Below, piece after piece: positions 9,785 through 20,265 of a DNA stretch of 64,000 nt. Under the pieces are notes generated by a model. It was not told the DNA's origin, did not search any database, and saw only the letters and a list, made by a program, of their open reading frames with translations. The stretch's first letter is position 1. Each line of letters begins with the position of its first letter. The position numbers were made by a program, and so were the translations under genes. The stretch lies in NCBI GenBank assembly GCA_016841725.1, contig JAENYP010000006.1, forward strand, positions 62,001 through 126,000, given 5' to 3'. Origin of the DNA: Thermincola carboxydiphila (GTDB lineage Bacteria; Bacillota; Thermincolia; Thermincolales; UBA2595).

Positions 9785-9937
9785 ATTAAACATAATGGAG
9801 AACCATTTATGAAACTATATGGAACATTGGTGATAATAAATATGGTCAATGCGATTTAAGCGGGTGGCGCGGAATTCGCCAGCCCGGAAGTAGTTTTCCG
9901 AGCTGGTAAATATAGAGCATCACTGATTGGAGGATTA

Positions 9938-10092
9938 ACGCAGCTGTCGCTTATAATCAGCTTGGGACTGATGTACCGTGGGGACAAATCGAGCAATGCG
10001 CTGCTGAAGAGTGCGGACGTATGGAAGCTGCCCTGCGAGCTGTTGCCGTGGAGAACGAGCCAAGCCCGGCTAAAATCGATTGGAAATGCTGA
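9938..10092 (+). pseudogene. 3' fragment of Imm5-like immunity gene
   Basis: About 155 bases closely match the last 50 codons of the intact immunity gene (12156-12683), including DVPWGQIEQCAAEECGRME and the terminal KIDWKC with stop. The upstream two-thirds is missing. Many differences are at third positions, so this is a diverged paralogue, not a recent copy. Confidence 0.8.
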
Positions 10093-10179
10093 CAATGGTT
10101 TAAAGAAATAAAGCAAAATTTTTTTGATGTTGTTATATGTATTCGGGATTTAAGATTTAGGTAGATTAGAGGGGTAATT

Positions 10180-10782
10180 ATGGGTAACACAGATAAGTTT
10201 GAAATGATAGCTAATACATATGATACTCCTGAAAGGATCCAAATTGCAAAGCTATCATCAGATGCTATTCGTGAACATTTAGATGATGCAAAAACCAAGA
10301 ATGCTATTGATTTTGGATGTGGGACCGGTCTTGTCGGGATGAATTTATTGAATGATTTTCAATCAGTACTGTTTCTGGATACATCACAAAACATGATTCA
10401 TCAAATAAATCGAAAAATTTCTCGTTCTAATATACATAATGCTGGTACTTTATGCTTTGATTTTGAAAAAGATGGTCAATCGGAATTACATGCTGATTAT
10501 ATTTTTATGGTTCAGGTTCTACTCCATATTAAAGATTTTAAGTCAGTTTTATTAAAGCTATATGATGTTTTGAATCCGGGAGGGCATTTATTAATCATTG
10601 ATTTTAATAAGAATGATGAAATAGTTTCAGATATAGTTCATAGTGGCTTTGATCAAGAAATGCTAACGGATATTATGTTGAATATAGGATATAACACAAT
10701 TCGATCCAAAACATTTTATAATGGAAATAAAATATTCATGGGTCACGATGCGTCTCTATTTATACTTGATTCTCAAAAATAA
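10180..10782 (+). CDS. class I SAM-dependent methyltransferase
   Basis: A 200-residue soluble protein. The SAM-binding motif I is DFGCGTGLVG (about residues 45-54), the acidic motif II is LFLDTSQNM, and DYIFMVQVLLHI and NPGGHLLIIDFNK complete the fold. The start is the ATG behind AGAGGGG. The methyl acceptor is unknown. A monocistronic gene placed between an immunity-gene scrap and an AraC regulator, it looks like part of the accessory patch. Confidence 0.85.
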   Translation: MGNTDKFEMIANTYDTPERIQIAKLSSDAIREHLDDAKTKNAIDFGCGTGLVGMNLLNDFQSVLFLDTSQNMIHQINRKISRSNIHNAGTLCFDFEKDGQSELHADYIFMVQVLLHIKDFKSVLLKLYDVLNPGGHLLIIDFNKNDEIVSDIVHSGFDQEMLTDIMLNIGYNTIRSKTFYNGNKIFMGHDASLFILDSQK

Positions 10783-10899
10783 ACTGCAAGACCTTGGATG
10801 GAAATAATTTTTATATGGGGAATCGACTATACTGTACACAGATTATCGGATGGATAAATGCATCCTTTGATAGTATTGATGGTGGAAGGAGGTTGTTTG

Positions 10900-11778
10900 A
10901 TGGATTCTTTAAGTGGTATGAATAATGCATTGGCGTACATTGAAAAGCACTTAACTGAGGATATCGATTACAGTGAAATTTCTAAAATTGCCTACTGTTC
11001 AGAGTATCATTTTAAACGGATGTTTTCTTTTTTATCGGGCATAAGTTTATCAGAATATATTCGAAGAAGAAGACTGACGCTGGCTGCGCTTGACTTGAAA
11101 GATAGGGATTTGAGAATAATCGATGTAGCTGTCAAATACGGTTATAGCTCAGCTGATTCATTCTCCCGTGCTTTCCATTCTATGCATGGCATTCTCCCTT
11201 CTGAAGCAAGGAGTGAGAATACACAATTAAAAGCTTATCCTAGAATGACCTTTCAATTATCAATTAGAGGAGGATATGAAATGAATTATCGTATTGTTGA
11301 AAAAGAGTCATTTAAGTTAGTTGGATTTAAGAAGAGAGTTCCAATTATTTTTGAAGGTGTCAATCCGGAGATTGCAAAAATGACTGAACTTTTAACCCCG
11401 GAGGTTATTAAACAAATAAAAGCAATTTCAAATGTAGAACCAACAGGTATTATTAGTGCTTCCACTAATTTTTCAGAAGGGAGAATGGAAGAAAAAGGAG
11501 AATTAGATCATTACATTGGAGTAGCAACATCAAGTGATGAAACTGCAGAATTTGATGTATTAAAAATTGATGCTAGTACCTGGGCAGTATTTGAATCCAT
11601 TGGGCCATTCCCAGAGACACTTCAAAATGTGTGGGGTAGAATATACTCAGAGTGGTTTCCATCTTCAGGATACGAGGCAGTTGAAGGCCCTGAAATTTTG
11701 TGGAATGAGAGTCCAGACACTGGGAATCCGAAGTATAGAAGTGAAATTTGGATTCCAGTAAAGAAAAAAGACCATTAA
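10900..11778 (+). CDS. AraC-family regulator with GyrI-like effector domain
   Basis: A 292-residue transcription factor. Two helix-turn-helix motifs occupy about residues 1-105 ([36 protein letters not shown]). A GyrI-like small-molecule-binding domain covers residues 125-290 (ending [10 protein letters not shown]). I choose the ATG at 10900, eight bases behind AAGGAGG, rather than the ATG at 10858, which would add 14 non-conserved residues. A relative on the minus strand at 15917-16389 has lost most of its DNA-binding half. Members of this group usually respond to drugs or other ligands; the target here is unknown. Confidence 0.9.
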   Translation: MDSLSGMNNALAYIEKHLTEDIDYSEISKIAYCSEYHFKRMFSFLSGISLSEYIRRRRLTLAALDLKDRDLRIIDVAVKYGYSSADSFSRAFHSMHGILPSEARSENTQLKAYPRMTFQLSIRGGYEMNYRIVEKESFKLVGFKKRVPIIFEGVNPEIAKMTELLTPEVIKQIKAISNVEPTGIISASTNFSEGRMEEKGELDHYIGVATSSDETAEFDVLKIDASTWAVFESIGPFPETLQNVWGRIYSEWFPSSGYEAVEGPEILWNESPDTGNPKYRSEIWIPVKKKDH

Positions 11779-11829
11779 GTATATAGGCATAATCCGTAAA
11801 AAAAATACATCGAGCCTGTGAGCATCCAT

Positions 11830-11988
11830 GGAGGCAAAATTTATGGAATGTTTAAGGTTGAAGGTGCAGCAGCTTTGTATTTTCAATTTGATCTGGAGGA
11901 AGGGCAATCCCTGGCGGATATTAAACCGGAAAATAAGGTTGTCCGAATGATCCTGACATATCCGGAAATATTCGAATACTTTAGCTGA
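11830..11988 (+). pseudogene. unidentified 3' gene remnant
   Basis: A 52-codon frame coding GGKIYGMFKVEGAAAL ... LTYPEIFEYFS reads like real protein sequence and ends in TGA. It has no ribosome site and its neighbours do not continue the frame. I cannot name the family. The rest of 11779-12149 shows no gene. Confidence 0.35.
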
Positions 11989-12070
11989 CGTATCTCCCAT
12001 TTTTATTCCCAAATTGGTCTCAGCCTTTGGCGATTTAACCGTCATTTCCAATACTTCTCTCGATTAGGCA

Positions 12071-12098
12071 AGTAACCTATAATGGCAACGAAAACACA
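12071..12098 (+). repeat. 28-base exact copy of InlB-repeat coding sequence
   Basis: These 28 bases are identical to 2667-2694 inside the first SLH gene (the VTYNGNENT segment), while the flanks differ. The match is too long for chance in 64 kb and marks a tiny transferred or residual piece of a surface-protein gene. Confidence 0.65.
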
Positions 12099-12155
12099 TT
12101 GCTGAGATTGTGAAATGGTGCATGAAACCGGGAATAACCACTGAGGAGGATGAGT

Positions 12156-12683
12156 ATGCCGAAAGCGCGAAAGATGTTAAGTGACTGGAATGCACCGTAT
12201 ATTCAGTCGCTTATGAAATTAATTGAAACGCAGAGTAAGTCAACGCTTGCGATTTGGGCGGTTGGTTATTCCGAGCGGTTTATATTACCGCTATGGCGCA
12301 AGCACTATCCGGGTGACCTTCGTCCGCAAAGTGCTTTAAATGCTGCCCGCGAGTGGCTGTCAGGTACAATCAAACTGCCGCAGGCGAAATCGGCAATCCT
12401 CGAGTGCCATGCGGCCGCCCGTGAAGCAGATGGGATTCCTAGTGCCCAGGCTGCAGCAAGGACAATAGGCCAAAGCGCATCGACCATCCATTCGGCACAG
12501 CATTGTATCGGGCTTGCCTTTTATGGAGCGCTGGCTGTCGCTTATAATCGGCTCGGTACCGACGTGCCGTGGGGACAAATCGAGCAATGCGCCGCCGAAG
12601 AGTGCGGACGTATGGAAGCCGCGCTTCGCGCCGCTGCCGTGGAAAACGAACCAAACCCGGCGAAAATAGACTGGAAATGCTGA
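12156..12683 (+). CDS. Imm5-like putative immunity protein
   Basis: A 175-residue alanine-rich, all-helical protein resembling the Imm5 family of predicted immunity proteins in polymorphic toxin loci (IWAVGYSERFILPLW, ALNAAREWLSG, ECHAAAREA, IHSAQHCIGLAFYGALA). The ATG at 12156 is six bases behind AGGAGG, while the ATG at 12150 overlaps that site and is less likely. No toxin is nearby. A decayed second copy of its 3' end lies at 9938-10092. Function as an immunity protein is family-level prediction only. Confidence 0.65.
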   Translation: MPKARKMLSDWNAPYIQSLMKLIETQSKSTLAIWAVGYSERFILPLWRKHYPGDLRPQSALNAAREWLSGTIKLPQAKSAILECHAAAREADGIPSAQAAARTIGQSASTIHSAQHCIGLAFYGALAVAYNRLGTDVPWGQIEQCAAEECGRMEAALRAAAVENEPNPAKIDWKC

Positions 12684-12752
12684 CTGTTACCGTCACTCCG
12701 GATTTGTATTCCACAGTGAATCTGTCCTCATAGGCTTCAAATTTTCGTTTTA

Positions 12753-12792
12753 TTGCTCTTATAGTCATAGTATGATATAATATGACTATAAG
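12753..12792 (+). promoter_or_regulatory. toxin-antitoxin promoter with operator palindrome
   Basis: The -35 TTGCTC (12753-12758), a 17-base spacer and the -10 TATAAT (12776-12781) form a good promoter. A perfect 12-base inverted repeat, CTTATAGTCATA (12758-12769) and TATGACTATAAG (12781-12792), brackets the -10. This is the expected layout for repression by the antitoxin or its complex with toxin. Confidence 0.75.
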
Positions 12793-12814
12793 ATATGTAG
12801 AAAGAGGTGATACC

Positions 12815-13099
12815 ATGAAACCAGCAATCAGACCATCAGCCGATTTGAGAAATCATTATAGTGAAATTTCCAAGCAGTGCAAAGAATCAAGAGAGGCAGT
12901 TATTATTACCGTAAATGGAAGAGGTGATACTGCTGTTCTTGGATTGCAGGACTACTATCAAATGAAATCTGAATTGGAATTGCTCAGAACACTTGCAGAA
13001 GCGGAAGATGATGTGAAAAATGGGCGGTTAGCACCAATGCAGGATTCATTTGATGATCTTCGTGCATCTCTAATGGAAAGGAAGAAGAATGAAGTATAA
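12815..13099 (+). CDS. YefM/Phd-family antitoxin
   Basis: A 94-residue antitoxin. The N-terminal Phd/YefM fold (PSADLRNHYSEISKQCKESREAV, then TVNGRGDTAVLGLQDYYQM) binds DNA, and the charged C-terminus should wrap the toxin. The ATG at 12815 follows AGAGGTGAT, whereas the earlier ATG at 12782 lies inside the operator. The gene overlaps the toxin start by 11 bases. Confidence 0.88.
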   Translation: MKPAIRPSADLRNHYSEISKQCKESREAVIITVNGRGDTAVLGLQDYYQMKSELELLRTLAEAEDDVKNGRLAPMQDSFDDLRASLMERKKNEV

Positions 13100-13400
13100 A
13101 ATCTTACGAACGGATAAAGCGGAGGAACAACTGCGTGAAATCATTTTTTATATTGCAGATGATTCCGGCGATATTGGTATTGCACTCGGATATTTAGATA
13201 AGATTGAAACTGCAATCAATCGGCTTCGGGAATTTCCAATGTCGGGAAATGTCCCCAGGTATTCGATATTAAAAAAGCAAGGGTATAGAGTCTTAATTGT
13301 TGAAAGGCATCTCGTTTTTTATAAGATAAATGAGGCAGATAAATTAGTTGTTATTTATGCCATCGTTGATGGAAGAAGAGAATACCGTAATTTAATATAA
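13089..13400 (+). CDS. RelE/ParE-family toxin
   Basis: A 103-residue protein of the RelE/ParE superfamily: KILRTDKAEEQLREIIFYIAD at the N-terminus, INRLREFPMSGNVPRY in the middle and the terminal YRVLIVERHLVFYKI ... VIYAIVDGRREYRNLI. It is translationally coupled to the antitoxin by overlap. The fold does not separate an mRNA endonuclease from a gyrase poison. The frame is full length and looks intact. Confidence 0.87.
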   Translation: MKYKILRTDKAEEQLREIIFYIADDSGDIGIALGYLDKIETAINRLREFPMSGNVPRYSILKKQGYRVLIVERHLVFYKINEADKLVVIYAIVDGRREYRNLI

Positions 13401-13476
13401 AAGTTGAACAAAGCATTCAGGTTAGATCCGGATGGCATGTGGAGTGCGTTGTGCTGATAGAGCGGGTTTAGAGTAA

Positions 13477-13689
13477 CTTTATAATTTAATCTATGAACTT
13501 GACGAATTTTCTGAGAGGGATATTATCCAACCGTACATATCTAAAAATGAAGGCATAAATTACAATATTGGTAAATTGAGGGACTATTTATATAATCTCT
13601 GTGATATTGGGACGTTAAGATATAATGGTGCTTTTTTAACCTCGTACGGCAAGAAGTCTCGCGCCTCTAAGCTACCTTGCTCACGCTAA
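13477..13689 (+). pseudogene. unidentified gene remnant before TnpB scrap
   Basis: An open frame without a start codon codes LIYELDEFSERDIIQPYIS and LYNLCDIGTLRYNGAFLTSYG, which looks like a genuine helical protein fragment. It then runs into the IS605-type hairpin. I do not recognise the family. The sequence 13401-13476 shows nothing. Confidence 0.35.
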
Positions 13690-13709
13690 GTGAGACCGCA
13701 GGCGGGAGA
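13657..13709. ncRNA. IS605-type end hairpin, possible TnpB guide-RNA scaffold remnant
   Basis: TCTCGCGCCT (13657-13666) pairs with AGGCGGGAGA (13700-13709) with one mismatch, enclosing a smaller TCAC/GTGA hairpin. Structured GC-rich hairpins of this look occur at the right ends of IS200/IS605 elements and overlap omega-RNA scaffolds. Here it lies upstream of the tnpB fragment rather than at its 3' end, which implies rearrangement or a neighbouring lost element. Confidence 0.35.
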
Positions 13710-13766
13710 TGAATTGCGGCTAGTATTACCCCTAAGATTTGTGTCCATAATAACTTTGTCAAAGAA

Positions 13767-14321
13767 GTGGATAGCCTGGCTCTGGCCAATGCCCAACTAA
13801 ATCTCAATAGGGCTTACAATAACTTTTATAGAGCCAAGACGGTAGGATTTCCGAAATTCAAAAGCAAACATCATAACAGAAAACCCTATACCACCAATAA
13901 CCAAAAAGGAAGCATAAGGCTTATTGACAGCAAAACTATTCGCTTACCCAAATTAAAAGATGTGCTGGTTAAAATGCACAGGCAGTTACTACCAAACGTT
14001 ATAATAAAATCAGCAACAATAAGCCAAACACCAACAGGGAAATATTACATATCTATTCTGGTAGAATATGAAGCCAAAATAAAGCCAATAACACCAACAA
14101 TAGAAAATGCTATCGGACTTGACTATTCTTCAAAGGCATTGTTTGTCGATAGTGAGACAAACAGTCCGGATTACCCGAAATTCTACCGCCAAGCTGAAGC
14201 TAAGTTAAAAAGAGAACAGCGAAAACTATCGAAAAGGGAAAAAGGCGGTAAGAATAGGGAGAAACAACGCCGTAAAGTAACGAAGCTCCATGAGAAGGTT
14301 GCCAATCAGCGAAAGGACTAA
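13767..14321 (+). pseudogene. tnpB: TnpB (IS605 OrfB) fragment, truncated at both ends
   Basis: A 184-codon piece of an RNA-guided nuclease TnpB. It begins in the conserved KEVDSLALANAQLNL stretch and includes VGFPKFKSK, the IGLDYSSKALFVD segment with the first RuvC aspartate, and KLKREQRKLSKR. It breaks off at KVANQRKD, where full-length proteins continue for roughly 150 residues with the other RuvC acidic residues and the zinc finger. The N-terminal quarter is also missing. The stop codon is created by the junction with an SLH-gene scrap at 14322. It cannot be active. Confidence 0.9.
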
Positions 14322-14877
14322 GGTACTATGCAAAAATCAAAAGCTTGACCAACAGCACCTACTCTGTCATCTATAACCCTAAAGCCTTTAAAGATGTAGA
14401 AAACCACTGGGCAAAGGATGCAATAAACGACATGGGCTCAAGGCTGGTTGTCAGCGGTGTTGGCGAAGGCAGATTTGAGCCGGATAGTAGTATCACAAGA
14501 GCGCAGAGTTCGCGGCGATTGTAGTCAGGGCTCTGGGGCTCATGAGGCCTGGAACCGGAAAGGATACCTTCGGTGACGTAGCAGAAGAAGACTGGTATTA
14601 CGACGTATTATCAATTGCCAGTGAATACAGATTAATATTCGGCTATGGCAGCGGTAAATTCGGGCCGATGGACAAAATTACCCGTGAGCAGGCTATGACC
14701 ATAATTGCCAGGGCAATGAAGATTACCGGATTGAAGGTTGAATTGACTGACAGTGAGGTAAACAAGGCATTGACTAGCTTTACTGATGCAAATTTGATTG
14801 GGCCGAAGGACAATATCACCAGGGCAGAGGTTGCAGCAATTGTACGAAGACTGATACAAAAGTCAGGGTTGATTTAA
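14322..14877 (+). pseudogene. 3' part of an SLH surface-protein gene, frameshifted
   Basis: From 14322 the frame codes YYAKIKSLTNSTYSVIYNP and then three SLH repeats closely similar to the C-terminus of the fourth SLH protein (36640-37262). Two extra bases in GCGCAGAG near 14501 break the frame between TRA and EFAAI. The remaining 112 codons to 14877 are otherwise intact. It is the tail of a lost giant surface gene. Confidence 0.88.
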
Positions 14878-14884
14878 TTAAATC

Positions 14885-14999
14885 GCCCAATCGCGAGTTT
14901 GAACTCTTTAATATCCAATATTAAACCATGTGGACGATGCCCGCATGGTTTTTGCTATTACAATTTGTTTTCTTTTAATTTTTTTCATCCGGCAGCTTA
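14885..14999 (+). repeat. scar resembling the 5-7 kb response-regulator region
   Basis: The bases 14885-14908 are identical to 6895-6918 of the response-regulator gene (the PNREFELL codons). The bases 14976-14999 resemble 7118-7142, the stretch just after that gene. Order is kept but the DNA between is replaced, so this is a deleted copy of the same locus. Confidence 0.55.
14924..14955 (+). terminator. terminator after SLH remnant
   Basis: AACCATG (14924-14930) pairs with CATGGTT (14944-14950), extended by GG/CC pairs inside, and is followed by a T run. Confidence 0.55.
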
Positions 15000-15014
15000 A
15001 AAAAGATAGACTTA

Positions 15015-15067
15015 TTGACCTGTTAGGTAAATGAGTGTACAATGAAATTGACCTATTAGGTAAATGA
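15015..15067 (+). promoter_or_regulatory. tetR promoter with two direct-repeat operators
   Basis: The 20-base sequence TTGACCTRTTAGGTAAATGA occurs at 15015-15034 and 15048-15067. Each copy contains a near or exact ACCTA-T-TAGGT dyad, and the copies start 33 bases apart, about three helical turns. The first copy includes the -35 TTGACC. With a 17-base spacer the -10 is TACAAT at 15038-15043. The layout fits autorepression by the TetR protein encoded next. Confidence 0.7.
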
Positions 15068-15099
15068 ATTAAAAACTGAGTATAAGAAGGGTGATTGAA

Positions 15100-15723
15100 G
15101 TGTTCTCAAAATTTATGAGTTTAGAAACTGAAAGAAGGAATATTATTTTAAATGCTGCGCTAAAGGAATTTGCGGCTAAGGGTTTTGATGATGCCTCAAC
15201 CAATGTGATTGCCAAGGAATCCCGCATTTCAAAGCCCTTGATGTTTCACTATGTCAATAATAAAAAGGATTTCTTTCTCTTTCTCTTCGACTATTGTTTG
15301 GAGGTTCTGGAAAAAGAATACTTTAACCGGATTGATTTGCATGAGAAGGATATTTTTGAGCGTTTGCGGCAGACTTGTCTGTTAAAAATTCAGGTAATGC
15401 AAAAATATCCGTGGATTTTTGATTTTATAAGGGTTGCGGTTTTTACCGATTCCGAAGTGGTGAAGGATGACTTGGTAAAAAGGCGTAAAATGGTGGAAGC
15501 CAGCAGTTTTGAACGGTTTTATGGCGATATAGATACATCGCGCTTCCGCAGCGAGTTGGATATGGAAAAAGCAAAGCAGTTGATTTTTTGGGCGGTAGGT
15601 GGATATGCGGGACAAATATTGGAGCAGTTTAAAAATATAGATGTCCCAGAGTTTGATTTTGAAAAAATCCGTGCTGAGTTTGACGGCTATCTTAACGAGT
15701 TGCGAAAAACCTATTATAAATAA
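15100..15723 (+). CDS. TetR-family transcriptional regulator
   Basis: A 207-residue repressor. The helix-turn-helix is at about residues 15-55 (NIILNAALKEFAAKGFDDASTNVIAKESRISKPLMFHYVNNKKDFF), and a helical ligand domain follows. The GTG at 15100 is eight bases behind AGAAGGG; a GTG at 15091 overlaps that site. The gene once controlled an ABC exporter, of which only the last 45 codons of the permease remain just downstream. Confidence 0.85.
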   Translation: MFSKFMSLETERRNIILNAALKEFAAKGFDDASTNVIAKESRISKPLMFHYVNNKKDFFLFLFDYCLEVLEKEYFNRIDLHEKDIFERLRQTCLLKIQVMQKYPWIFDFIRVAVFTDSEVVKDDLVKRRKMVEASSFERFYGDIDTSRFRSELDMEKAKQLIFWAVGGYAGQILEQFKNIDVPEFDFEKIRAEFDGYLNELRKTYYK

Positions 15724-15760
15724 TTGGAGGGTATTATGATGAGGATGGTCCGCAATGCAA

Positions 15761-15898
15761 TGGACGCCCTTCGCTTACGCCCATTACATTATCCCAATCC
15801 ATGAGCTTTCAATTATGCCGCTAATACTCTTGATTTTTATTGCAGCAGTATTTGTATTGATAGGGCTTGTCGGATTCAAACGCCGAAGTATTCAATGA
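15761..15898 (+). pseudogene. C-terminal remnant of an ABC-2 permease
   Basis: Forty-five codons ending in TGA code a typical permease tail: HELSIMPLILLIFIAAVFVLIGLVGF followed by KRRSIQ. A ribosome site and short start (TTGGAGGG, ATG at 15736) survive upstream in another frame, so most of the transporter was deleted between start and tail. Confidence 0.65.
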
Positions 15899-15916
15899 TT
15901 TGCATGTTTTGAGTTT

Positions 15917-16389
15917 TTATTTCTGCCGAACAGGAATCCAAACTTCACTATAAGCGTAATCTTTTTTATGTTCATCCATTTTAGTAAAAGAAAAAGAAGG
16001 GGCATTTATTACTTCGTAATTTGAAGAAGGAAGCCATTCTGAATATATTTTTGCCATTGTTTCTTGTAAAGTAGCAGGAAATGATCCTTCATTTGGGAAT
16101 ATTGCCCAAGTACCGGCTTCGACCGGTACTTTTTCTAATAAATCACTTACTTGATTTTCAGTAGTTAAAATACCTATCAGATGAGTTAAATACCCTTCTT
16201 CTTTTAAGAAATTAGCGTCAGCCTCGTAAGAAGCATTGACAATTTCATAAGGCTCTATATTTTGCAGAGAATGCATTTCTTGTTTTTGTTCGTCCGTTAT
16301 GCTTTGTGCAAGCTTTACAATCTCATTATTAACACCTTCAAATTGCATAGGGACACGTAGTCAATCACATGGTTTAATTCGTTTAACAT
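15917..16389 (-). pseudogene. AraC/GyrI-type regulator with internal deletion
   Basis: On the minus strand a start behind a GGTGGGA site (ATG at 16389-16387) codes MLNELNHVIDYV, the normal beginning of an AraC/GyrI protein. The sequence then jumps, out of frame, to the effector domain from VPMQFEGVNNEI to SEVWIPVRQK. Almost all of both helix-turn-helix motifs are missing. An internal ATG at 16348 could still give a free 143-residue GyrI-like domain. It is related to the intact regulator at 10900-11778. Confidence 0.7.
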
Positions 16390-16530
16390 TACTTCCCACC
16401 TTTCATATCTATATAATATCAAAGCTACTTTTACCGTGCTCGACTTTTTTAACATAAAAAATATCGAAGGCAAAATAAAGCACATTAACCTCTATAAGTA
16501 ATGCTTTTGAAGCCAAAAATGAGCAAAAAG

Positions 16531-16566
16531 CGGGCTGGAAAAGTGTATTTTCCGGCCCGGTTTTTT
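16531..16566 (+). terminator. strong intrinsic terminator
   Basis: CGGGCTGGAAAA (16531-16542) pairs with TTTTCCGGCCCG (16548-16559), with a five-base loop, and is followed by TTTTTT. It lies upstream of the phosphotransferase gene and insulates it from the remnants before it. Confidence 0.85.
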
Positions 16567-16671
16567 CGGGTTAGCGTATTTATGGTTTACTTCTTTGCAA
16601 ATTTAATTCTCTCCACTTTAATTATAACATATAAAAAATTGTAAATGCAGACTGTTTATTCCCATTTGCCG

Positions 16672-19948
<3,277 letters not shown>

Positions 19949-20025
19949 TTCATCATTCCTATCATAGTATTTATTAATATTATATGCATATGTTTAGAGA
20001 GGGTGCTTTAATTGCTTTTAAGGAC

Positions 20026-20066
20026 GGCTCAGGAGCGGAATACGCCATGGGGGCCGAAAGCTGTTG
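20026..20066 (+). pseudogene. fragment of a MalT-like LuxR regulator gene
   Basis: About 41 bases code GSGAEYAMGAESC, close to the GSGAEYVMEAESC segment of the intact regulator at about 25623-25661 (roughly 80 percent identical DNA). It lies just before the first hairpin element, as the 3' end of the intact regulator gene lies before the second. Apart from the elements listed here, 19949-20265 shows no gene. Confidence 0.55.
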
Positions 20067-20111
20067 CAACCATCTGAATGACTTTTGACTTTGGTTATTA
20101 AAAATCACCTC

Positions 20112-20181
20112 TAAAACTACCCGATGGGTAGTATCATGTCGAAACGATCCATTATATCATTTTGGTATAGTGGTTTTTTTT
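20112..20181 (+). terminator. two-hairpin repeated element, copy 1
   Basis: The first hairpin is CTACCC-GAT-GGGTAG (20117-20131). The second is CCATTATA (20149-20156) with TATAGTGG (20166-20173), followed by eight T residues, and works as an intrinsic terminator. About 65 bases are shared with copy 2 at 27356-27430 with few differences. A C-to-T change in one arm still allows a G-U pair. Confidence 0.65.
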
Positions 20182-20184
20182 GTT

Positions 20185-20220
20185 CAAATAAAAAGTGTTA
20201 TACCGAATGCCGACTACAGT
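20185..20220 (+). pseudogene. 5' remnant of a DUF2442 gene
   Basis: The bases code IKSVIPNADY, matching IKSVIPKSGY at the start of the intact DUF2442 gene (27451-27699), and are placed identically relative to the hairpin element. The reading frame happens to run into the SLH gene, so a long frame from 20170 exists, but its first 32 residues are not a signal peptide. Confidence 0.6.
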
Positions 20221-20265
20221 ACCATTGAAAATAAAAAAAGCTTAAAGGAATGGAGAGATGAAAAA

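Noticed and set aside
14542-14877. Separate small SLH protein
   Set aside because: It is the out-of-frame continuation of the SLH remnant beginning at 14322, separated only by a 2-base insertion.
20170-20265. N-terminal extension of the second SLH protein
   Set aside because: It overlaps the hairpin element and a DUF2442 remnant; the signal peptide and ribosome site support the ATG at 20266.
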